A DNA stretch of 64,000 nt from contig CBFIHP010000003.1 in assembly GCA_965662355.1 (NCBI GenBank), positions 186,001 through 250,000 of the forward strand, in the 5' to 3' direction. Shown one piece after another: positions 8,351 to 15,863 of the stretch; the first letter of the stretch is position 1, and every line of letters begins with the position of its first letter. The stretch is from GCA-2683825 sp965662355 (GTDB lineage: Bacteria > Planctomycetota > UBA1135 > GCA-002686595). Both the position numbers and the translations under genes were made by a program. The notes beneath the pieces were generated by a model. The model did no database searches. It was given only the letters and a program-made list of their open reading frames with translations, and was not told the origin of the DNA.

Positions 8351-9385
8351 ATGCTCGCCGCGCTCATCATCACCGCAGGGTTTTTCCTAGGACAAACTCC
8401 TCCCAGCGCCCCGCCGGAACAACCGGCCACAGGGCCTGGAGGGCTCGAGTATGTCCACACCTCGGTGACCAAGACGTACTACGAGCTCCCCTTCGAGGGA
8501 GCCACGGATGACGAGCCCCAAAAAGGGGCCCTGGCCAGCTTCTGGATCTTCGAGCCGACCCAGCCGCCCCTGGACAAGGCTCCGGTCGTTGCTTTCTTCC
8601 ACGGTTTTGGAGCCGGTGATCCGGCCAAGTACGGAGCCTGGATCGATCACCTGGTGCGCCGTGGAAAAATCGTCGTCTACCCCCTGTATCAAAGCGGCCC
8701 GGGCTTCCTCCCGGACCCCGCCAGCTTCACGGAGGTGGCGCTCGCGACCTTCGCCAGGTCGCTCGAGGTTCTCACCACCGGGGCTCACGCCTCACCCGAC
8801 CTCGAACGCATCGCCTTTTGTGGACATTCCATAGGCGGTCTCGTGGCGGTGGAGGTCGCGGCCCTGGCACCGAAGGCCAAGATCCCCTCTCCGCGCGCGC
8901 TCATGGCGATCGAACCCGGGTCCGCCGTCTCGGAGCCCTTCGGGGACTTCCCCGAGGGCGACCTGTCCACCATCCCCGCGGGCACGCTCCTGTTGACCCT
9001 CTCCGGAGACGCCGACAGCATCGCAGGCGACATCGATGCGCGCCGCATTTACCGCGCCACGACCTCGATTCCGAAGGCCGACAAGGACGTCTGTGTCCTC
9101 CATTCCGACAACCACGGCCACCCCGCACTCAGCGCCCACCATCTGACGCCCCTGGCTGTCGATTCGCGCTACAAGGCGCGCTCCGAGTACGGCCCCAGCG
9201 GTTCACGGCTGGAAACCGATGCGCTCGATTTCTACGGCCCGTGGAAACTCTTCGATGCCCTGTGCGACACGGCCTTCGAGGGAATCCACCGTGAGTACGC
9301 CCTGGGCAACACGCCCGAGCAACGCTACATGGGAATCTGGAGCGATGGGCAAGCCGTCATCGAGATGGACGTCCTGGACCTGTAG
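8351..9385 (+). CDS. Secreted alpha/beta-hydrolase (chlorophyllase/acetylhydrolase-like)
   Basis: This 344-residue protein has a short hydrophobic N-terminus (export signal, about residues 1-15), the HGFG oxyanion loop at about 84-87 and the nucleophile elbow GHSIGG with Ser160. Likely acid and base are the Asp in LSGDADS (about 215-220) and a His in the HSDNHGHP segment. The substrate cannot be read from sequence; the family covers esterases, lipases and PAF-acetylhydrolase-like enzymes. It stands alone, divergent from the NfeD operon and convergent with the GNAT genes (21-base gap). Confidence 0.8.
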   Translation: MLAALIITAGFFLGQTPPSAPPEQPATGPGGLEYVHTSVTKTYYELPFEGATDDEPQKGALASFWIFEPTQPPLDKAPVVAFFHGFGAGDPAKYGAWIDHLVRRGKIVVYPLYQSGPGFLPDPASFTEVALATFARSLEVLTTGAHASPDLERIAFCGHSIGGLVAVEVAALAPKAKIPSPRALMAIEPGSAVSEPFGDFPEGDLSTIPAGTLLLTLSGDADSIAGDIDARRIYRATTSIPKADKDVCVLHSDNHGHPALSAHHLTPLAVDSRYKARSEYGPSGSRLETDALDFYGPWKLFDALCDTAFEGIHREYALGNTPEQRYMGIWSDGQAVIEMDVLDL

Positions 9386-9406
9386 GACCCCCCCACCGCT
9401 CGTGCA

Positions 9407-10447
9407 CTACACAAGGTCGGTATCGCCGAGGGTGTAGTACCAATGCCGACGTAACCAGGCTGGGTCATATCGACGCACGCACGTGCGTGCCACGACGGGG
9501 TACTGGGTTGGAGCCGCCCGGAAGCCCAGTTCCTGGAACGTGATCCAGTCCGCTGTGGTCTCGGGGAAGAGTGCCGTCACCCTTTGGGCTTCGTCCTGCG
9601 TGGCGCGGGCCGCGAGCCAGCTCAAAAGAGCATTGCGGGCCGGTGCATCGCCGCAAGGGCAGAGCCAATCACAAAGCAAGCCGTCCCTGGAGCCATCGAA
9701 GTCGCCGTGCAGGTAGACAGCGTATCCACGGATGTTGGCGCCTCGGCGAGCGATGACGATGGAATAGGTTCGATCGGGGTGATCGACGTAGCGCCAGTCG
9801 AGCTGGGCCTTGTCGCGCACGGCGATCGTGCGATGGGCGGGGGCGACCTCGTCGAAGAGCTGCACCACGTCCTCCGGGAAGGAGTCGAGCTCTTCCAGAT
9901 CGACACCGCTCGCCGCGCCCAGCCGCAGCTCGTCCGGGGCGGCGACCAGCTTCAGTTGCGTGCGCACGACCTCGTACTGAACGAGCGCCTTGCCGACACG
10001 CATGGCGACGGGAACAGGCGCGCCCCAGTAGAAGGCGTGGCGCAGAGGCCCCTCGCCCCCGGTGTACGCGATAAAAGAATTGGAGAGGGTCGCGGAGAGG
10101 CTGACCCGCTGGAGCCCGCGACGGTGCGCGGGATCGACCATGCTGTCCACCATCTGGCCGCAGAGGGTCGGTTGGCCCTCCATGAGGATGCGCTGATTGA
10201 TGAAGGCGTGGTGCGCGGCCACCGTGCCGTCCGGGGCCTCGGCGTGGATCAGGAGCTTGCCCGAGGGGTTCTTCAAGTACTGCCAGCGCCAGAAGTCGAG
10301 GGTCCGTGGTTGGAAGGTCGGATCCACCTTGGCGAAAACGGCGTTGAAGGATGCAACGATCTTCTCTTCCTCGCCCGGCTCCCACTCCTTGAGGAAGTAG
10401 TCGCCGACGCGGAAGGTCTTGCCGGTCATCGTCACGCTTTGGCTCAT
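9407..10447 (-). CDS. GNAT-family N-acetyltransferase-like protein, paralogue 2
   Basis: This 346-residue protein starts at the ATG at 10447, which overlaps the stop of the upstream paralogue (TGATG). A GNAT-type core is suggested by YFLKEWEPGEEEKIVASFN at the start and by the region around VDPAHRRGL (about residue 105), which resembles an acetyl-CoA-binding turn. The C-terminal half has the segment GLLCDWLCPC and ends WYYTLGDTDLV, both shared with the neighbour at 10447-11454. The two are therefore tandem duplicates. The substrate is unknown; such two-lobed GNAT proteins often sit near polysaccharide genes, but none are seen here. Confidence 0.75.
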   Translation of the reverse strand: MSQSVTMTGKTFRVGDYFLKEWEPGEEEKIVASFNAVFAKVDPTFQPRTLDFWRWQYLKNPSGKLLIHAEAPDGTVAAHHAFINQRILMEGQPTLCGQMVDSMVDPAHRRGLQRVSLSATLSNSFIAYTGGEGPLRHAFYWGAPVPVAMRVGKALVQYEVVRTQLKLVAAPDELRLGAASGVDLEELDSFPEDVVQLFDEVAPAHRTIAVRDKAQLDWRYVDHPDRTYSIVIARRGANIRGYAVYLHGDFDGSRDGLLCDWLCPCGDAPARNALLSWLAARATQDEAQRVTALFPETTADWITFQELGFRAAPTQYPVVARTCVRRYDPAWLRRHWYYTLGDTDLV

Positions 10448-11454
10448 CAAACGATCAAGGTATCGGCCAGGGTGCTGTACCACTGCGTGCGCATCCAGAA
10501 GGCATCGAAGCGACGTGCTTTCGAGCGAGCGATCAACATGCGCCCCGCGTCCGTGGCCAGAAAACCAGCGCGCTGGAAGCGATCGAACCAGGGGGACCAC
10601 TCGGGAAGGAGGCAGAAGAGCTCGTCGGCGCTCGCGTTGCGAGCGCAAGCGTCGAGTCCGCGAAGCAAGAGCGCGCCCACTTCGGGTTCGTCGCAGGGCA
10701 CGAGCCAATCGCAAACGAGCCCCGTCGAGCGCCCGTTCCAGGTTCCGACGCGGAAGACGGCATACCCACGCAGCACGCCCTCACCGTCGCGCACCCCGAG
10801 AAGCTCGTAGTCGTGGCCGGGGCGCTCGACGAAACGATGGTTCAAGAACTCCTCATCACGCAATGCGCTGGCCCCGAAACCGCCGGCACAACGATCCCAC
10901 AACCAGCGGGCCTGATGATCGAAGCGTTCGAAGCGCTCGAGACCTTCGATCTCCAAGAGCCCCCCGGGCGCCATGCCGTCGCCTGGCACGGCGCGAGTCA
11001 ACGCAATCTGTGTTCGTACCGCCTCGAACGAGAGCTGCTTGCGACCGAGCCGCCACTCCTCGGGGGTGGGCCAGCCGTAGTAGATGAAATCGCCCTCGAC
11101 GCCCTGGTGGTTCGAAAAGAGCTCGCGACAGAGCCGCGCATACACACCGCGCTTGGCCAGACCCTGGCGGTACTCCGAAGCGACGAAGCCACCGAAAAGC
11201 TCGGCGAAGCGGTGCTCCTGGCCGTTCATCCAGACCGCATGGGGTGCCGCCGACAGATGCCCCACCAGAGCCCCGTTTCGATCCGGATCCAGGGCCAGGT
11301 AGGTTCGCGAACCCCGGGGATGGGCCTGGAACCAGGTCAACTCCTCGGAGGAGATGGCGGTTCGCGATTCCACGCAGCTCCGCTCGCGGGCATTCAGTGC
11401 GCTGAGGAGTTCGTCCTCATCGCCCGGCTGATAGGGGCGGATCTCGATCGCCAA
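10447..11454 (-). CDS. GNAT-family N-acetyltransferase-like protein, paralogue 1
   Basis: The protein has about 335 residues. It begins IEIRPYQPGDEDELLSALN, a typical GNAT N-terminus, with EYRQGLAKRGVYARL near residue 95 as the probable acetyl-CoA loop. It shares GLVCDWLVPC and the final WYSTLADTLIV with the downstream paralogue. The start is uncertain: the only in-frame ATGs (11502 and 11487) lie inside the tRNA-Sec gene, so I propose the TTG at 11452-11454, just after the tRNA 3' end. A processed transcript would free this start. It is followed with a TGATG overlap by the second paralogue. Confidence 0.7.
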   Translation of the reverse strand: MAIEIRPYQPGDEDELLSALNARERSCVESRTAISSEELTWFQAHPRGSRTYLALDPDRNGALVGHLSAAPHAVWMNGQEHRFAELFGGFVASEYRQGLAKRGVYARLCRELFSNHQGVEGDFIYYGWPTPEEWRLGRKQLSFEAVRTQIALTRAVPGDGMAPGGLLEIEGLERFERFDHQARWLWDRCAGGFGASALRDEEFLNHRFVERPGHDYELLGVRDGEGVLRGYAVFRVGTWNGRSTGLVCDWLVPCDEPEVGALLLRGLDACARNASADELFCLLPEWSPWFDRFQRAGFLATDAGRMLIARSKARRFDAFWMRTQWYSTLADTLIV

Positions 11455-11473
11455 GGTGCTGCGTGGTGGAGGA

Positions 11474-11571
11474 TGGCGGGAGTGCATGGGAATCGAACCC
11501 ACCGGCCCCGCTGTTCACGAGGCCCTACCGGCTTTGAAGACCGGGCGGCACACCAGCACCGATCCACTCCC
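11474..11571 (-). tRNA. selC: tRNA-Sec (anticodon UCA)
   Basis: This 98-base RNA with encoded CCA has the diagnostic features of bacterial tRNA-Sec: a long acceptor stem (seven pairs plus one G/G mismatch), a 6-pair D stem with a 4-base loop, an anticodon arm with loop CUUCAAA (UCA anticodon), a long variable arm of 7 pairs, and discriminator G before CCA. The UCA anticodon reads UGA. It lies 18 bases after the GDPD gene and just before the GNAT pair, with selD two genes upstream on the same strand. selA and selB are not in the window. Confidence 0.95.
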
Positions 11572-11589
11572 ATTGGGGTGCGTATTAAG

Positions 11590-13113
11590 TCACGCCGACG
11601 GATCCATGTAAAGACGCCCGGGAGCGCCGGAGAAGAGTCCGCTCGGTAACCCGCCACAAAAGCGCCGGAAACGCTCGCCAGCTTCGGGCCGATGCGGATC
11701 GATTCCTCGAAATCCGACGGAGAAGGCCAATCCGTCCCGCAAGGCGATCTCGTCGAGCGGCGAGAGCCCGAGGCGCACCGCGGGTCCCCCGGTACGGGTG
11801 CGCGCTCCGAGCCGCAGCACGGCCCGCACCTCGCGCAAGCCACCGGGATCCTCCACGCGGGCCAGGACCTGGCCCTGTCGCAGGCGCAGGGTCATCGAAG
11901 CCGAAGGTTGGCCCGGGCTCTCGCGCAACATCGATAGCCGCGCCGTGTCGCGACGCAGGGCCGCCGTACGCACGCGCTCCAGGGGCGCATCGAGAACCAG
12001 GCTCTCTTCCGGTCGCCCTGGGCCGCGCCGCCACACATAGCGCGCGAAGAGCACCGGATCTTCACCCGGAGAGTAGCTGCCGCCAGAGATATCGAGCTCG
12101 AAACTCTCTCCGGCGCCGGGGGCGAGGCGCAGCCCCTCGGGCAACCCCTCCACGCGAAAGGCCCCGCCACGCACCGCAATACTCAGCGCGATCGCGGTCT
12201 CGAAGGGAAAGGGATTGCGCACGTGAACCGAGGTCTTCCAGTGGCCTGACCACACCCCGTGGGCGGCGTGCGGATCCAGCTTCGAGCCGGGATCGAGCAA
12301 CACCTCGAGCTGCGGAACCTGCAATGGATAGGGGCCGGTATCCTTCGCTGCGAGGTGCACCATGGCCCGCACCGCGAGGGCACGTTCGGGATGGTTCGTA
12401 TTGAACCCGAACAACGGTTCGCGACACGCGGCCAGGAGATCCTGTGGTTCGTCTACCGACCACGACCATTTCTCGCAGGGCCACTCCTTCGAACCGGCGG
12501 GGACCCGAAAGCCGCCCGGGCCCACGCCATAGGCGCTGATGCGCTCGTCGGCCACGAAGCGCAGATCGTCGTCGGATGCCTCGTCGGCGAGGAACATGGA
12601 CGGCAGGTGCAGATCGCGAGCTTCACGACACACGCTCTTGTGAGACGAGGCGATGCGAATCGTCAACGGCTCGTGCCGCTCGCGCAAGAGACGCGCCACC
12701 TCTCCCACGAGCTTCGGATCCTTCACCTCGATCATGTGCTGGGGAAGCACGCCGCTGCCATCAGCAAGAATCTCGAGCGCCTCCTCGAACAGTGGCAGCG
12801 GCTCGCCCGCATATTGCTTGTCGAACCAGCTGCCAGCATCGATGCCGTTCAGCTCGGGAAGCGTGCGCTGCGACACGGGGCCACGCGCATCCGTCGTGCG
12901 ATCGAGGGTCTCGTCATGGATCAGAACCGGCTCGCCACTGGCGCAGGCGTGCAGGTCGTATTCGATTCCGTCGACCCCCAGATCGAGCGCCCGATGCATG
13001 GAGGTCAGCGTGTTCTCGGGTGCGATGCGTGGCGCGCCACGATGGCCTAGGATCCACGGCGGCCCGGGCACCTTGCGCCCCCACTCACCGATGCCTTCCT
13101 GCGCTTTGAACAT
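11590..13113 (-). CDS. Glycerophosphodiester phosphodiesterase-family protein with extra C-terminal domain
   Basis: The protein has 507 residues. Residues about 20-255 form a GDPD TIM barrel with the catalytic ILGHRG and PENT pair, EYDLH and LIHDETLDRTT. It should hydrolyse glycerophosphodiesters to sn-glycerol 3-phosphate and an alcohol with a divalent metal. No signal peptide is seen, so it may act in the cytoplasm. The C-terminal 250 residues are not part of GDPD; they look beta-rich (many short strands, a SGGSYSPGEDP turn) and may bind a ligand. It starts 15 bases after selD and ends 18 bases before tRNA-Sec. No link to selenium metabolism is known. Confidence 0.87.
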   Translation of the reverse strand: MFKAQEGIGEWGRKVPGPPWILGHRGAPRIAPENTLTSMHRALDLGVDGIEYDLHACASGEPVLIHDETLDRTTDARGPVSQRTLPELNGIDAGSWFDKQYAGEPLPLFEEALEILADGSGVLPQHMIEVKDPKLVGEVARLLRERHEPLTIRIASSHKSVCREARDLHLPSMFLADEASDDDLRFVADERISAYGVGPGGFRVPAGSKEWPCEKWSWSVDEPQDLLAACREPLFGFNTNHPERALAVRAMVHLAAKDTGPYPLQVPQLEVLLDPGSKLDPHAAHGVWSGHWKTSVHVRNPFPFETAIALSIAVRGGAFRVEGLPEGLRLAPGAGESFELDISGGSYSPGEDPVLFARYVWRRGPGRPEESLVLDAPLERVRTAALRRDTARLSMLRESPGQPSASMTLRLRQGQVLARVEDPGGLREVRAVLRLGARTRTGGPAVRLGLSPLDEIALRDGLAFSVGFRGIDPHRPEAGERFRRFCGGLPSGLFSGAPGRLYMDPSA

Positions 13114-13128
13114 CCCAGAAGACGGGTG

Positions 13129-14193
13129 CTAGAAGAGAACGATGCGCTTCGAAGCGGGCGCGACGAACTCCCCGATGCGCTGCACGGGCAGATCGCGTGC
13201 ACGCAAGGCTTCCTCGAGCACCCCGGCGCGCACCTCTGGCAGGACGATCAGGAGCCCACCTGAGGTTTCGGCGTCGAAGAAAATCCCGGTCCGCGCGTCG
13301 TCCAATCCGCCCTGCGCCTCGACCTCGCCACCGAAGGTCTCGAGACCGCGTTTGCGGCCACCGGAGAAGAGGCCGCGTTCGGCCAGCTCGAGGGCTCCCG
13401 GGAACAGGGGCACACTGGCGGCGTCGATGCGAAAGGTCAGGTTGCTCGAACGGGCGATGTTCAGCGAATGGCCAATCAGTCCGAAGCCCGTGATGTCGGT
13501 GCACGCATGGGCGCCGGCGTCGTTCATGGCATCGGCGGCGTGATCGTTCAGCGTCGCCATCTGCCTCGCTGCCGGTTCGACTTCCTCCCACGGGATCTTT
13601 TTGAACTTGCCGGCGGTAGTAATGCAGCCCATGCCCAGGGACTTGGTCAGATAGGCGACGTCACCGGCCTTCGCCCCGGCGTTCGAACGTACCTGGGCGG
13701 GATCGATCAGACCGGTGATCGAATAACCGAACTGCACTTCCGACTCGACCGTGTGTCCGCCGGCGAGAACGGCTCCGGCTTCGCGTACCTTGCGAGAGCC
13801 GCCACGCATGATCTCGAGGAGCCATTCCTCGGGAAAGTTCTTCGGGAACCCGGCGAGGCCCAGCGCGCTGAAGGGCTTGCCGCCCATGGCATAGACATCG
13901 GACAGCGAGTTCGCCGCGGCGATCTCTCCGTAGAGAGCGGGGTCATCGACCACCGGGGGAAAGAAATCGACCGTCTGCACGAGGGCGATCCGATCGTCTG
14001 CGGACAGACCTTCCTTGACGCCGAGCCGAACCACGCCGGCGTCGTCGAAGCTCTCCGGACCGACGAGCAGGCGCTCGTCGTCCGATACGACGGTTTGGCG
14101 CAAGACCTGCGCCAGCTCACCTGGAGGGAGCTTGGCGGCTCAGCCAGCGCAGTCGGCGTAATCCGTCAGTCGTTTGTCAGCAAAAAGGGCCAT
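13129..14193 (-). CDS. selD: Selenide, water dikinase with an in-frame UGA (selenocysteine) codon
   Basis: The full product is 354 residues, close to the 347 of E. coli SelD, if UGA at 14140-14142 is read as Sec18. The N-terminus MALFADKRLTDYADCAG-Sec-AAK aligns with the family motif LTxYSxxxGCGCK: Sec stands at the catalytic Cys17 position of E. coli and Lys21 at the essential Lys20. Downstream are the ATP/metal-binding parts, including LVGPESFDDAGVV, QTVDFFPPVVDDP and the AGGHTVES segment. The enzyme makes selenophosphate from selenide and ATP. Read as a stop, UGA would leave a 325-residue protein without its active site. The second Cys of the GCGC motif is Ala here. A hairpin follows the UGA, and tRNA-Sec is in the same run of genes. 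Confidence 0.93.
14111..14136 (-). promoter_or_regulatory. Candidate bacterial SECIS hairpin in selD
   Basis: Starting 3 bases after the UGA, GCC(A)AGCUC pairs with GAGCUGGC: eight base pairs with one bulged A around a 9-base loop that ends in AGGU. Position, stem size and a loop with adjacent G residues fit bacterial SECIS elements, which SelB binds while delivering Sec-tRNA. It is predicted from pairing only. Confidence 0.6.
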
Positions 14194-14363
14194 GGGGGAA
14201 CTGTAGTCAGGCGCAGCCCCCGAGAGAAGCGCCGTGACCGGGGGCCCGCCCCCGGCCCACCCGTAAAACCCGTGTTCACAGGCCACCCGAGGAACCCTAG
14301 GCGGCTCAAGAAAGCGGCCTGGAAAGGTCGAGTTGAGGCCCGGTAGAAGGGAAGGAAAGGGCA

Positions 14364-15830
14364 ATGCGTAAACTGGAAATCCCCGGCCTGCCGGACCTTA
14401 GAAGCCTCAAGATCCAACTGAAGGCGGGAGCGGTCCTCACGGTCTTTTTATTCGGACTGCTCTGGATCCTAGCGGCCTGGCAGCTCGAGAATCGGGGGTA
14501 TCGAGAGACCACCGGCGCGCGTCTTCGGGCGCTGGCGGAGAGCATCGCCGTCTTCGGAGAAGGCGACGCACACTCCGGGCTGGGCACGGCCCCCGACGCT
14601 CTGCTTGGAAACCTCGCTGCCTTGCTGGGCCAGATTCACGAGCGCACCGAAAGCACCGATCACCTGCGGACGGCGCGTACGCTGCGCATTCGAAAGGACG
14701 CCCGTGAACGCGTTGCCGCCAACCCGGACATCGTGCATACAGGTGCGCTCGAAGTCGTCACCTGCAGCACCTTCGAAGCGAACCCCGAAAGCGAATGCGA
14801 CTATCGGCCGCTGATGGCCGATGCGCTGCTCGAAGGCGAGACGCTGACCGCCGTCATCGAACCGAAGGAAGGAGAGGAGGGCGAGAGCTACGTCGCCGCC
14901 TACGCTCCCATCCGGGACTCCTGGGGGGAGGTCATAGCCGTCGCCGAGGTGACGACGCGTTTCCAACCGGGCATCCTGCGCTCGCTCCTCAAGGGTGCGT
15001 TGTCCGCCATCCTCGCGGGCGCCGTCGGGTTCCTCACCCTGCGCCTGTCGTTCCACTTCATCCACCGTATCTCGAATTCAATCGATATCGCCACGGCCCG
15101 CGCGGTCTGCCTGTCCAGCGGCATCAAGCAACCCTTCGCCTATCCCCAGCACACCACGCACGAAGTGCGCAAGCTGTTCGATGCGCTGGATGGCATCGAA
15201 ACGAGCCTGGCTTCGGGCAGCGGATTGACTCCTGTGGAAGAAGCGCCGGTCGTCCTCGATCCGACGCTCGAGCACGAAGAGTCGGAAAAACACCCGACCC
15301 AGGATCTCACGCCGACTCCGGAGGTTACTTTCCCAGAGGCTTCGATCCCCTTCGAGCTGCCGCTGTTCATACGGCAAATTGTCGACTCGGGTCGCCAGCG
15401 TGCGATGCAGCGCAAGATCGACCTGCAGGTGATCTTCGGAGACAACGTGCCCTCGCACATCGTCGGCAAGCCCGAAGGGCTCTATCAGGGCCTGACGGCG
15501 CTCTTGAAGAACGCCTTCACGCTGACCCAGGGCGGCGCCATCGTCGTGCGGATCTCGAGGATTCCCGACATGGTCGGGATCATGCTCCTGCGCTTCGAAG
15601 TGGCCGACTCGGGCACGGGAATCCCGTGGAAGGAACAACCCGAGCTCGAAAACCGCCTGCGGCAGGCCGCCGCCGCGGATCCGAAGAAATTGCGCGAGCC
15701 GATCCTGCGAGCCGCGGCGATTGCGCGACAGCTGGGCGGAGAACTCGGCTTCGAGAGCCAGCCCGGATCGGGTAGCCGCTTCTGGTTCACGGCCTGCTTC
15801 GAGCCGACCCAAGCACCGGTCGCTACCTGA
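14364..15830 (+). CDS. Membrane histidine-kinase-like ATPase without a clear phosphoacceptor His
   Basis: This 488-residue protein has TM1 at about 22-42, an extracytoplasmic sensor region (about 43-210), TM2 at about 212-232, a short HAMP-like helix and a C-terminal HATPase_c domain. The N box is seen as LLKNAFTLT, the G1 box as DSGTGI and the final glycine box as GSGSRFWF. I could not find a DHp H-box; the residues between TM2 and the ATPase include an acidic linker (EHEESEK). It may use an unusual phosphoacceptor or be a regulatory ATPase. An A/G-rich ribosome site (gaaggaaagg) precedes the ATG. No response regulator is adjacent; the NtrC-type regulator is 25 kb away. Confidence 0.75.
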   Translation: MRKLEIPGLPDLRSLKIQLKAGAVLTVFLFGLLWILAAWQLENRGYRETTGARLRALAESIAVFGEGDAHSGLGTAPDALLGNLAALLGQIHERTESTDHLRTARTLRIRKDARERVAANPDIVHTGALEVVTCSTFEANPESECDYRPLMADALLEGETLTAVIEPKEGEEGESYVAAYAPIRDSWGEVIAVAEVTTRFQPGILRSLLKGALSAILAGAVGFLTLRLSFHFIHRISNSIDIATARAVCLSSGIKQPFAYPQHTTHEVRKLFDALDGIETSLASGSGLTPVEEAPVVLDPTLEHEESEKHPTQDLTPTPEVTFPEASIPFELPLFIRQIVDSGRQRAMQRKIDLQVIFGDNVPSHIVGKPEGLYQGLTALLKNAFTLTQGGAIVVRISRIPDMVGIMLLRFEVADSGTGIPWKEQPELENRLRQAAAADPKKLREPILRAAAIARQLGGELGFESQPGSGSRFWFTACFEPTQAPVAT

Positions 15831-15863
15831 GCCGGCCCCGATTGGGTTAGTCTCTCGGGGTCC

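Noticed and set aside
11454..11502. GNAT start at ATG 11502 or 11487
   Set aside because: Both ATGs lie within the tRNA-Sec gene and code for residues that do not resemble the GNAT start.
13129..14103. SelD starting at Met 14103 as an ordinary gene without Sec
   Set aside because: This would remove the catalytic residue and the conserved N-terminus. The frame continues across the UGA with clear SelD homology to Met 14193.
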